A stretch of 16,753 bases of DNA from Thermoplasmata archaeon (GCA_021799755.1 JAJYZU010000012.1:1-16753), one strand, 5' to 3'; counted from the stretch's first letter, positions 1 through 5,929 are shown. Notes: generated by a model from the sequence alone, not told the origin. Program-made: numbers and translations.

Positions 1-167
1 TCATGCCTGAAGATGTCAGGCATCCCCGGGATCTGGTTCTTTCCCTTATGGGTTTCATCGAGAAATACGGGCATTATAAGCTTTTCAGTCCTGATTGAGA
101 ACTCGCTCAGCACGTCCCTGATATTCTGATCCAGTCTCAGCCTTCGTAGTCTTATCTCTGGAAACAT
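1..167 (-). CDS. hemB: Porphobilinogen synthase (delta-aminolevulinate dehydratase), N-terminal part
   Basis: This gene is cut by the window edge; only the first 55 codons are present. The enzyme condenses two 5-aminolevulinate molecules to porphobilinogen, the first common step towards sirohaem, haem and cobalamin, in the cytosol. The translated start reads MFPEIRLRRLRLDQNIRDVL, followed by a segment with LIMPVFLDE and then IPGMPDIFRH. This matches the family's N-terminus: an RLRRLR basic stretch, a LI-P-F segment, and an I-x-x-MPG motif before the barrel. The catalytic lysines and metal site lie outside the window. The ATG at 165-167 fits leaderless transcription from an A/T box about 25 bp upstream. 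The gene diverges from the small gene at 204. Family assignment is confident from the motif pattern, though only a quarter of the protein or less is visible. Confidence 0.85.
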   Translation of the reverse strand, partial: MFPEIRLRRLRLDQNIRDVLSEFSIRTEKLIMPVFLDETHKGKNQIPGMPDIFRH

Positions 168-203
168 AAAGCATAAATGCAGACCAGAATTTAACGCTTG
201 GTA
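168..203. promoter_or_regulatory. Compact divergent promoter between hemB and the small gene at 204
   Basis: Only 36 bp separates the two start codons. On the minus strand a GTTAAATTC box (187-195) is centred about 24-25 bp from the hemB ATG. On the plus strand an A/T box around 168-178 (CATAAAGCATAAATG region) is centred about 28-30 bp before the ATG at 204. Both spacings fit leaderless archaeal transcripts. The boxes are about 10 bp apart, so two TBP/TFB complexes probably could not sit there together. The boxes are degenerate; the assignment rests on spacing. Confidence 0.45.
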
Positions 204-578
204 ATGATGATGAGATTTGACACAGAAGCATTCGGCGAGGTGCTCCTCACACAGGAGTACGTGGAGTATCTTCTCTCCACAGCAGATTCAGAAGACGGGA
301 TGATCGCCAGTGTCCGGGAGGGCATCGCAAAGGAAATTCGAGGAGGAATCAGCGATTTTGACATAAGCTTTGATATCAACAGCAACCGGGTTGGGGTCAT
401 TGTCAAGGTCAGGACGGCAAACCTGAATGAGAATATAGGGGATGTACTGAATTCACTGGCTTTAGGTCTGACCGCTCTTCTAAAGGATGCCATACTCTTC
501 CAGATCAGGAGAAATGAAGATTACAGATTTCCGCGCATAAAGGAACTGTCGATCAGGAAAATCCCGGAGAACAACTAG
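204..578 (+). CDS. Unrecognised small protein, about 124 residues
   Basis: I do not recognise this protein. It is soluble-looking and acidic at the N-terminus, with no signal peptide, no clear membrane segment and no cysteines. The pattern suggests a small alpha/beta fold: a helix-rich first third, a strand pair around FDISFDINSNRVGVIVKVRT, then a hydrophobic helix (LNSLALGLTALLKDAILFQI) and a basic C-terminus ending SIRKIPENN. Three consecutive ATG codons (204, 207, 210) follow a TTG at 198. I chose 204 because an A/T box about 28 bp upstream would start a leaderless message there; 207 or 210 are equally possible. Its stop (TAG) overlaps the stop of the convergent ATPase gene in the palindrome CTAG. 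Composition matches its neighbours, so it looks native and expressed. No function is proposed. Confidence 0.7.
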   Translation: MMMRFDTEAFGEVLLTQEYVEYLLSTADSEDGMIASVREGIAKEIRGGISDFDISFDINSNRVGVIVKVRTANLNENIGDVLNSLALGLTALLKDAILFQIRRNEDYRFPRIKELSIRKIPENN

Positions 579-2032
579 ACCACGATGGAAAGCTTAATTT
601 CAGGCCATTTATCACTGTCCCTATCAATAGACGCCACATAGAGGCTTGAGGTGTTGGAGTTCATCATGACGTAGCCGTTTACATCATTCACGTGGATTGT
701 GTAACCGGCATAGTGGTAAATTTTCTTGTATTCTTCATCGTCTGCAATGATTATTATTATTCCAGAGGGCCGGACGCTGTTTATTATTGTCGACAGATCA
801 CCGAAGAAGCTCTCCCCGTAAGTGAACCTGAGGAAGTCTGAGGAGAAGATGTACACGTTGGGCTTCTTGGAATTTGTAAGGTAATAGTCAAGAACATCCC
901 TTGGAAGGTCCTCAAGCATGCTCTTTCCTCCGATGTTGATTATGAAAGGACTTGTTTTGTCTGTTCTTTCAACTGTGACATAATGCTTCAGCCACTCCGG
1001 ATCGAGTGTGTTAACAAAAATCTTTGAGCTCTCGTAGTTGCTGCTTGTGGCATCCACAACTCCACGTCCGTTTGATGCGGTGAACTTTATGATATTATTC
1101 TTGATCAGGTTAACATAATTGTCCACAGAGTTCGACTGCGTCTCCCTGTGAAGCATCAGCACCGATCCAAGAGGTATCTTGTCGGTTCCAGTGTACAGCA
1201 GTTTTGACAGTTCCGGTATTCCCAGAGAAACCTCAAACTGCTTCTCATCAGGTTTCCTGATATTCTTGACCCTTGATGGCGGGTATGTGATCACCTCCCT
1301 GTTGAACGAGTGAAATCTTCCGTTTTCAAGTGAGTACAGGTACATTGGGCTTGATCCTATGGAAACACCCCTGAGTTTTTCAATGGTCACTGTGCGGACG
1401 AGGAAATTCTTTGTCAGGGAGTAATTCATCTTTATTACGCCATCTGCATAATAATCAAGAGTTGTATCCTTGTCTGCTTCCATAATCATGATTATATTGG
1501 CGCCAGAATTTTCCACCAGGTCCTTCTGGATGACTGAAAATAATATGGACGGATCCAGATCGTATTTTTCAGCTAGCGCCTCTATGGAGTCTACCACAAC
1601 TACTGGAAACTTGTTTATGTTGTCGCTGACAAATCGGTAGAGCGTTTCAAGCTCTGGGAGAATTTCCTGTATATTCATGACCAATCCAGGTTCTCCGCTT
1701 GCGGCAAATGATTTTGACACTCTCCCCTCCTCAATCATCTTTTCCAGCCGGTTAAAATTGTCGCGAAAAGCCTCGGTCATCTCTCCAGACTGCCTGTTCC
1801 TCTCACCTGTGTTAGAGGCGAAATCAGTTATCCAGGGGAATTTATTTTTCAGGGGATCTACAGAAAATCTGGTGGTTATGTAGTATGCAGGGGAGGTCTC
1901 TCTTATTGTGTCAATCAGCTCCAGTGCAAAAGTGGTTTTACCCGATCCCGGTTTGCCTTTTATGATAAGGGATGCACCAAATGGTTGCTTAAGAAAGTCA
2001 TTGAATATGTCAAGCAGTATATCATTCAACAT
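575..2032 (-). CDS. RecA/KaiC-superfamily P-loop ATPase, GvpD-like
   Basis: A 485-residue protein with a P-loop near its N-terminus (GKPGSGKTT, residues 26-34) and a Walker B strand FPVVVVDSIEAL (residues 142-152, Asp148). This layout is typical of the RecA/KaiC group. Similar archaeal proteins are often annotated as KaiC-like or as related to the gas-vesicle regulator GvpD. No gas-vesicle genes are visible here, so that name says nothing about function. After the ATPase core comes a second region of about 240 residues ending in hydrophobic strands (PSGIIIIIADDEE) without a second clear P-loop; it may be a degenerate duplicate of the ATPase domain. The ATG at 2030-2032 follows an AGGAG at about 2046-2050 on the minus strand. 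It converges on the small gene at 204 with a 4-bp overlap. A role in signalling or regulation is inference. Confidence 0.8.
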   Translation of the reverse strand: MLNDILLDIFNDFLKQPFGASLIIKGKPGSGKTTFALELIDTIRETSPAYYITTRFSVDPLKNKFPWITDFASNTGERNRQSGEMTEAFRDNFNRLEKMIEEGRVSKSFAASGEPGLVMNIQEILPELETLYRFVSDNINKFPVVVVDSIEALAEKYDLDPSILFSVIQKDLVENSGANIIMIMEADKDTTLDYYADGVIKMNYSLTKNFLVRTVTIEKLRGVSIGSSPMYLYSLENGRFHSFNREVITYPPSRVKNIRKPDEKQFEVSLGIPELSKLLYTGTDKIPLGSVLMLHRETQSNSVDNYVNLIKNNIIKFTASNGRGVVDATSSNYESSKIFVNTLDPEWLKHYVTVERTDKTSPFIINIGGKSMLEDLPRDVLDYYLTNSKKPNVYIFSSDFLRFTYGESFFGDLSTIINSVRPSGIIIIIADDEEYKKIYHYAGYTIHVNDVNGYVMMNSNTSSLYVASIDRDSDKWPEIKLSIVV

Positions 2033-2118
2033 TGGTTATGTCACTTCTCCTAAAGTTATTGCCTCTAAATTATTCAACATTTTGTATCTATGCACGCATT
2101 ACTAAGATAAAGTGTTGC

Positions 2119-2127
2119 TATATAAAT
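2119..2127. promoter_or_regulatory. TATA box TATATAAAT, possibly serving both strands
   Basis: This is the best TATA match in the 2033-2595 gap. On the plus strand its centre lies 26 bp before the ATG of a candidate small ORF at 2149. Read on the minus strand (ATTTATATA) it would start a transcript near 2097 with a leader of about 65 nt before the ATPase gene. Confidence 0.4.
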
Positions 2128-2148
2128 CTAAGTATCATGGTTTGAGCG

Positions 2149-2259
2149 ATGCAATACCAAGCCACAGAAAAACAAAGTGCCCCCTATTTTAGTGAATATT
2201 ATTACTTGCAATTTAATTGTCGGACAATAAGCGGTATTGGGGGACATCTAACGTATTGA
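2149..2259 (+). CDS. Candidate 36-residue leaderless small ORF
   Basis: An ATG at 2149 opens 36 codons ending with TGA at 2257-2259. The peptide begins MQYQATEKQSAPYFSEYYYL. It is rich in Tyr and Gln and resembles nothing I know. The main support is placement: a TATATAAAT box is centred 26 bp upstream, exactly the spacing for a leaderless archaeal message. Against it, an open frame of this length is common by chance, and its single Arg codon is CGG rather than the AGG/AGA favoured nearby. It may be a chance frame downstream of a promoter that serves the minus-strand ATPase or a non-coding RNA. Confidence 0.2.
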   Translation: MQYQATEKQSAPYFSEYYYLQFNCRTISGIGGHLTY

Positions 2260-2595
2260 ATACTGCATAAATAATAGTATTTGGCGAGCTGTCCGGTTAT
2301 GAATAATCTAACAGGTTCAAAGAACGCTGAACTCTCTTAAGGTGTTTCGTTGCAAATAGGCGGAGTAAAAGAAAACAGGTTGTGAATATTCTTAGCAGGT
2401 CAGTGAAGGAATAACAGAAGAAGCCAAAAATCTGGCAGGAATATAAAAACGGTGATTATTTAATTACGCCGTAAACAGACTGAAGTCCATTACTCGTCAA
2501 ACACCAGAATTTATTATGAAGCATTTCCGGATCGATTTATGATTGGTCCCTGCACCTTAAGATTTCTTCAACTTTAGTTCAAAGCAAAAGAAAGA
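2260..2595. other. Gene-free stretch upstream of the 5S rRNA gene
   Basis: I see no credible gene on either strand. A plus-strand frame starting near 2343 looks faintly protein-like (NRRSKRKQVVNILSRSVKE) but is broken by TAA codons and has no start signal. It could be the remains of a decayed gene. Weak inverted repeats occur: AATACT/AGTATT at 2259-2264 and 2276-2281, and ACGGTG/TACGCCGT-type arms at about 2449-2472. None is strong enough to call a structured RNA. Confidence 0.5.
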
Positions 2596-2604
2596 TTAAA
2601 TATA
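2596..2604 (+). promoter_or_regulatory. TATA box of the 5S rRNA gene
   Basis: TTAAATATA is centred about 23 bp before the first base of the mature 5S rRNA, close to the usual archaeal spacing, and is preceded by a purine-rich AAAGAAAGA that could serve as a BRE. It would start transcription at or just after the mature 5' end. Confidence 0.6.
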
Positions 2605-2622
2605 ATGCAACAATACTCATTC

Positions 2623-2743
2623 GGTGACGGCCATAACAATGGTGAAACACCAGGTCTCATTCCGAACCCGACGGTAAAGGCCATTGTGTATTGTATGTGT
2701 ACTATCTTCCGCGAGGGGATGGGAAGTGCAATTCGCTGTCACC
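2623..2743 (+). rRNA. rrf: 5S ribosomal RNA
   Basis: About 121 nt, closed by a 9-bp helix I: GGTGACGGC at 2623-2631 pairs with GCTGTCACC at 2735-2743. Helix II is also visible (CAATGG at 2637-2642 with CCATTG at 2681-2686). The highly conserved 5S core is present (CATTCCGAACCCGACGGTAA, around 2658-2677), and the 3' half carries the CCGCGAGG loop E/helix IV region. The primary sequence resembles Thermoplasma 5S rRNA as I remember it. No 16S or 23S gene is nearby, which fits the scattered rRNA genes of Thermoplasmatales. The next protein gene starts 28 bp downstream, so the precursor may continue into it. Ends are set by the terminal helix and may be off by one or two bases. Confidence 0.95.
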
Positions 2744-2745
2744 AC

Positions 2746-2755
2746 TTTTCTTTTT
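2746..2755 (+). terminator. T-rich tract after 5S rRNA
   Basis: TTTTCTTTTT starts three bases after the 5S terminal helix. Oligo-T in the non-template strand is the usual archaeal intrinsic termination signal, so some transcripts may end here. Partial read-through would be needed to express the phosphatase gene that follows, unless the TTTTTATA at its end also acts as a promoter element. Confidence 0.4.
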
Positions 2756-2771
2756 ATAGGTGAGGGTTTAA

Positions 2772-3365
2772 ATGGATTCATCTCTAAGACTGGTTTTTCT
2801 AATAAGGCACGGGCAGACCGAATGGAATCACCAGGGAAGATGGCAGGGTCACATTGGGCCAGGACTGAATCTCAAAGGGATAGAACAGATCAGATCTGCA
2901 GCGGAAAGATTGAAGAAATTCAGGATTGAAACCATCGTGAGCAGCGATACCTTAAGGGCAAGGGAATCGGCCGCGATACTGGGAGAATATCTCAACACAG
3001 GAACAATAATTTACGATGAAAAACTGCGTGAGAGAATGATGGGAAATCTTGCAGGTCTGACAGAGGCAGAGATACTTCGCATGCATCCGGAGATTTTCCT
3101 GACAAAAGGATTGCTGGGAAAATACAACATAGAAGACTCTGAGCAGTGGGAAAAATTCGTTCAAAGATCAAGATCAGCATTTCTCGAGATCACACAGAAA
3201 CACGAGGGAAATATTGTCATTATGACCCATGGCGGTGTCATAGACCAGATAATTATTCTGATAACTGGAAATGAAACTTATCCAATAGTTCCCAACGGGA
3301 ATATAACATCAATAGAGGAAGAGATATCCTCAAGAATAATGAGAATGCTACAATATTCGCTATGA
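2772..3365 (+). CDS. Histidine phosphatase superfamily protein (phosphoglycerate mutase-like)
   Basis: A 197-residue cytosolic protein of the two-histidine phosphatase family. Visible motifs are the catalytic RHG within LIRHGQTEWN (residues 10-19, His13 as phospho-acceptor), the RARES segment (62-66) following SSD, an acidic/general-acid region around Glu87 (LRERMMGNLAG), and the second catalytic histidine in MTHGG (His153). The length suits a single-domain family member. Substrate cannot be read from the sequence: members include cofactor-dependent phosphoglycerate mutases, alpha-ribazole phosphatases and broad phosphatases, and phosphatase activity seems likelier than mutase. The ATG at 2772 is preceded by GGTGAG at 2759-2764, a good Shine-Dalgarno match with a 7-nt spacer. 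A ribosome-binding site argues for a message with a leader, possibly read-through from the 5S gene 28 bp upstream. The next gene, trpS, has its own promoter. Confidence 0.88.
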   Translation: MDSSLRLVFLIRHGQTEWNHQGRWQGHIGPGLNLKGIEQIRSAAERLKKFRIETIVSSDTLRARESAAILGEYLNTGTIIYDEKLRERMMGNLAGLTEAEILRMHPEIFLTKGLLGKYNIEDSEQWEKFVQRSRSAFLEITQKHEGNIVIMTHGGVIDQIIILITGNETYPIVPNGNITSIEEEISSRIMRMLQYSL

Positions 3366-3366
3366 C

Positions 3367-3380
3367 TTAAAACTTTTAAC
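3367..3380 (+). promoter_or_regulatory. TATA-like box of trpS
   Basis: TTAAAACTTTTAAC begins just after the phosphatase stop and is centred about 30 bp before the trpS ATG at 3405. There is no Shine-Dalgarno sequence before that ATG, so a leaderless or near-leaderless transcript is likely. Confidence 0.5.
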
Positions 3381-3404
3381 CTACCTCTGATTCACCATAA
3401 ATCT

Positions 3405-4553
3405 ATGCAAAAGAAAACTGCCGCGAATTCAAACGGCGAAGGTGATCCCGTTTCGCTGGAAGCCGACAACAACAAACTGGTTGAGGACTTTGGTGCCAAA
3501 TCTATTTCTGGTATCGAGCAGATACCCGATTTCTATACTTTCAATAATGGTCTTATAGTTTCTCACAGGGATTTTGACAAATTCATGAATAAGATGAACT
3601 CAGGAGAAAGGAGCGCCATTGTCTCCGGGTTCAATGCAAGCTCTTCGCCACACCTTGCCCACCTAGCAGTGTTCGACACCAACCTGATGTTCCAGCAGAA
3701 GTACGGAGCAGAGGTATTCATTCCCATCTCTGACGATGAAAGTTACGTTTCCGGGAAGATAAAATCACAGGCTGAGGGCCTGAAAAAATCACTGGTAATT
3801 GCAAGGAGTATGGTCGCCCTTGGTTTCGACACAAGGAAGACCAGAATCATAATAGATCAGCTTTACACCAACATATACAACTTCGCCATACAGCTTTCAA
3901 GATCGGTCACGCTTTCAACCGTAAAGGCAAGCTACGGCTATGCATCCGATAAAAACATAGGCATGCACTTCTACCCTGCCGTTCAGTCTGCGCACATCCT
4001 GCTCCCGAACCACTTCGGAATAAAAAATGTGCTCGTGCCCATCGGACCTGACGAGGATCCGCACATACGCATTTGCAGGGATATCGCTGAATTGTATGGT
4101 TATAGAAAACCTGCTGTAATTCATTCAAGATTTCTTCCCGGTATAGATGGTAAGAAGATGTCAAAGTCAAAGGATAATGCAATATTCCTTCTGGAGGACG
4201 AAAAGATCATCAGAAAGAAGATTATGAACGCCTTCAGCGGCGGGCAGGCATCCATAGAGGAACACAGGCGCATTGGAGGTAACCCTGAAGTTGATGTTCC
4301 ATTTATATACCTCAGGAGCTATTTCCTCACACCGTCAGAATCCAGCAGGATAGAGGAGGAATACAGATCAGGGAAGTTACTAAGCGGGGAGATGAAGAAT
4401 CTCCTTGTGGAGAAAACCAATGAGAGACTGCGTGTGTTCCGTCATAATTATTCAAAAACACGGCCGGAGGATCTGAAGAAGATTCTGCTCCTGAATGACC
4501 ACACGGATATTGAAAAAATAATGGAAGAATCAGGAGTTTTTGAAAAGGGTTAA
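3405..4553 (+). CDS. trpS: Tryptophanyl-tRNA synthetase (class I)
   Basis: A 382-residue class I synthetase that activates tryptophan with ATP and charges tRNA-Trp in the cytosol. Motifs in order: a HIGH-type motif in SSSPHLAH (residues 79-86), PISDDE (107-112), FYPAVQSAH (189-197, the Trp-pocket strand of TrpRS), GPDEDPH (214-220, equivalent to the family's D-Q-D-P segment) followed by RICRD, and a canonical KMSKS loop (251-255). Overall it resembles the archaeal TrpRS group, notably the second haloarchaeal form, more than TyrRS. The HIGH motif is unusual: HLAH, with alanine where glycine is expected. An N-terminal segment of about 30 residues rich in Asn, Glu and Asp looks disordered. The start is supported by a TATA-like box about 30 bp upstream. 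The stop overlaps the mtnA stop in TTAA. Specificity is inferred from motifs, not tested. Confidence 0.87.
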   Translation: MQKKTAANSNGEGDPVSLEADNNKLVEDFGAKSISGIEQIPDFYTFNNGLIVSHRDFDKFMNKMNSGERSAIVSGFNASSSPHLAHLAVFDTNLMFQQKYGAEVFIPISDDESYVSGKIKSQAEGLKKSLVIARSMVALGFDTRKTRIIIDQLYTNIYNFAIQLSRSVTLSTVKASYGYASDKNIGMHFYPAVQSAHILLPNHFGIKNVLVPIGPDEDPHIRICRDIAELYGYRKPAVIHSRFLPGIDGKKMSKSKDNAIFLLEDEKIIRKKIMNAFSGGQASIEEHRRIGGNPEVDVPFIYLRSYFLTPSESSRIEEEYRSGKLLSGEMKNLLVEKTNERLRVFRHNYSKTRPEDLKKILLLNDHTDIEKIMEESGVFEKG

Positions 4554-5572
4554 GACTCCCTCATGAATAGGTCCTTGTCCATCAGAGCTTTCAGGCTGCC
4601 CAGTTCTTCGGGCCTGAAAATTCCATATTCCGTAATGAATGCAGTCACATATCTTGCGGGAGTCACGTCGAAAGCGGGATTCTTCGCATGGCTTTCCTTC
4701 GGGCCTATGCTAGTTTCGCCAATCTTCTTGACCTCCTCCTCACCCCTCTGCTCAACAACAATCTCATCTCCACTTTTCATGGAAAAATCGAACGTGCTCC
4801 CCGGTGCAGCTACGTAAAAAGGAACGTTGTTCTCCTTTGCCAGAACGGCTTTTTCATAGGTACCAATTTTATTTGCAAAATCGCCGTTGCTCGCTATCCT
4901 GTCCGCCCCGACTATGGCGAGATCGACCTCCTTGTTATGCATATAGTAACCGGCAGCATTGTCTGCGATGATTGCGTGATCTATATTCTCTTGAAGAAGC
5001 TCCCATGCGGTCAGTCTTGCACCCTGCAATCTCGGCCTTGTTTCATCCACAAATACGAATATGTTCTTTCCGCTAATCTTGGCCATCCTCATGGGTGCAA
5101 GGGCAGTTCCCCAGTCAAGGACCGCGAGTGCTCCAGCATTGCAGTGTGTGAGAATCCTGGAATCTTGCGATATGAGAGAGTTCCCGTATTCGCCAATCTT
5201 TTTACATCTTCCTGATAACTCGGTGGCATAACGCCTGGCAGAAGACATCGCGTACTTGTTTGCAGTCATGTACTTTATCGCCTTGAACAGATCATATGCC
5301 GTTGGTCTTGTATTCTTTATTAGATTCACTGCATCTTCCATTACTTCCCCATTTTCCTTTGCCATTGCCAGGCCATATGCTGCCGCAACCCCAATAGCAG
5401 GAGCTCCCCTGACAACCATGTCTTTGATTGCAAATGCAATATCCTTGGAATTTTTGGCGTCAAATATCTCCACATTTTCAGGGAGTTTCCTCTGATCAAT
5501 CATCCTGACTGAATTGTTCTCGAACCAAACCGCCTGCAAATTTCTAGCCTGGCCGTCCACGGTGATTTTCAT
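4550..5572 (-). CDS. mtnA: S-methyl-5-thioribose-1-phosphate isomerase
   Basis: A 340-residue enzyme of the eIF2B-like family that isomerises methylthioribose 1-phosphate to methylthioribulose 1-phosphate in methionine salvage. Visible motifs are RGAPAIGVAAAYG (residues 55-67), THCNAG with the candidate catalytic Cys144, DETRPRLQGARLTAWEL (176-192), and GADRIASNGDFANKIGTY (222-239) with the candidate catalytic Asp224. FDVTPARYVTAFITE (301-315) is the C-terminal family signature. Together these match MtnA better than the related ribose-1,5-bisphosphate isomerase or translation factor eIF2B subunits, although some archaeal paralogues are promiscuous. The ATG at 5570-5572 has a GGAGG at 5577-5581 and an A/T box at 5597-5608 on the minus strand. 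No other methionine-salvage gene is visible in the window. It ends convergently with trpS, sharing TTAA. Confidence 0.93.
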   Translation of the reverse strand: MKITVDGQARNLQAVWFENNSVRMIDQRKLPENVEIFDAKNSKDIAFAIKDMVVRGAPAIGVAAAYGLAMAKENGEVMEDAVNLIKNTRPTAYDLFKAIKYMTANKYAMSSARRYATELSGRCKKIGEYGNSLISQDSRILTHCNAGALAVLDWGTALAPMRMAKISGKNIFVFVDETRPRLQGARLTAWELLQENIDHAIIADNAAGYYMHNKEVDLAIVGADRIASNGDFANKIGTYEKAVLAKENNVPFYVAAPGSTFDFSMKSGDEIVVEQRGEEEVKKIGETSIGPKESHAKNPAFDVTPARYVTAFITEYGIFRPEELGSLKALMDKDLFMRES

Positions 5573-5596
5573 GATTCCTCCAGATCATACCAGGGA

Positions 5597-5608
5597 ATAT
5601 AAAATATA
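5597..5608. promoter_or_regulatory. A/T box upstream of mtnA, possibly bidirectional
   Basis: ATATAAAATATA lies about 30 bp upstream of the mtnA start on the minus strand. Because it is nearly all A/T it could also act on the plus strand, where a transcript would begin near 5628-5632, at the edge of the inverted repeat described next. Confidence 0.45.
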
Positions 5609-5635
5609 CCGGAAATTCAGGTCCACCGACCGGGT

Positions 5636-5758
5636 TAACAGAGATCGCCAGGAAAATCATCGGTTTTTATGCAGTCATCAGCCAGAGAGCCCCATGAAAA
5701 TTTTCCCAATTATGCGCCGATTGAAAATATGGATAATATATGGCACATATCTCTGTTA
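5636..5758. repeat. Nested inverted repeat in the mtnA / tRNA-Lys gap; candidate structured RNA
   Basis: TAACAGAGAT (5636-5645) is the exact reverse complement of ATCTCTGTTA (5749-5758). The stem extends by GG/CC with one bulge (5633-5634 with 5759-5760). Inside are GCCA/TGGC (5647-5650 with 5741-5744), then TCATCGG (around 5658-5664) facing CCGATTGA (around 5717-5724), and a GAAAATTTTC palindrome near 5698-5707. The arms are nested in the correct order for one folded RNA of about 130 nt. No known RNA family is recognised. The repeat is certain; its meaning is not. Confidence 0.45.
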
Positions 5759-5795
5759 CCGAAATACACCAGAATTCCTCAATTCAATTAAGAAT

Positions 5796-5803
5796 ATTTA
5801 TAT
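5796..5803 (+). promoter_or_regulatory. TATA box of tRNA-Lys and probably of the RNA polymerase operon
   Basis: ATTTATAT is centred about 38 bp upstream of the mature tRNA 5' end, placing the start site near 5825 and giving a short 5' leader for RNase P to remove. No comparable box lies between the tRNA and rpoH, so this is the best promoter candidate for both. Confidence 0.6.
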
Positions 5804-5837
5804 CCTGAGGACATATACGAATTGCCTTTGAACATAT

Positions 5838-5911
5838 GGGCCCGTAGCTCAGCTAGGTAGAGCATCTGGCTTTTAACCAGGTGGTCGAGGGTTCGAACCC
5901 CTCCGGGCCCG
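5838..5911 (+). tRNA. tRNA-Lys (anticodon UUU)
   Basis: A 74-nt cloverleaf with all arms visible. The acceptor GGGCCCG (5838-5844) pairs with CGGGCCC (5904-5910), with G5911 as discriminator. The D stem is GCTC/GAGC, the anticodon stem TCTGG/CCAGG encloses loop CTTTTAA with anticodon TTT, and the T stem GAGGG/CCCTC encloses TTCGAAC. There is no intron and CCA is not encoded (GCA follows). The rpoH ribosome-binding site starts 7 nt after the 3' end, so tRNA processing and polymerase mRNA production are probably linked. Confidence 0.97.
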
Positions 5912-5918
5912 CATAGGC

Positions 5919-5923
5919 GGTGA
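5919..5923 (+). promoter_or_regulatory. Shine-Dalgarno site that decides the rpoH start
   Basis: GGTGA at 5919-5923 abuts an ATG at 5924 but lies 6 nt before a second in-frame ATG at 5930. The same GGTGA-to-ATG spacing of 6 is seen at rpoA1 (9781-9785 to 9792). This favours 5930 as the true rpoH start. Confidence 0.75.
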
Positions 5924-5929
5924 ATGACG

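Noticed and set aside
2259..2281. Hairpin AATACT/AGTATT inside wider CGGACA/TGTCCG arms
   Set aside because: Two 6-bp arms in an A/T-rich gap are weak evidence; no promoter or conservation argument supports an RNA gene.
2343..2475. Protein-like fragments upstream of the 5S gene, possibly a decayed transposase or other gene
   Set aside because: Stops interrupt every frame, there are no terminal repeats or target duplications, and no family could be recognised. It is kept only as a remark on the gap.
4688..5215. A 175-codon plus-strand open frame opposite mtnA
   Set aside because: mtnA is a full-length, motif-complete gene here; the opposite frame is a shadow with no start signal.
2501..5776. 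The 11-mer ACACCAGAATT occurs at 2501-2511 and 5766-5776, both upstream of stable RNA genes
   Set aside because: Distances to the TATA boxes differ (about 85 and 20 bp), and by rough estimate tens of shared 11-mers are expected by chance in a window this long.
5514..5831. A plus-strand 105-codon open frame reaching from mtnA into the gap before tRNA-Lys
   Set aside because: It begins opposite the mtnA N-terminus, lacks a ribosome-binding site or promoter spacing, and runs through the TATA box of tRNA-Lys.
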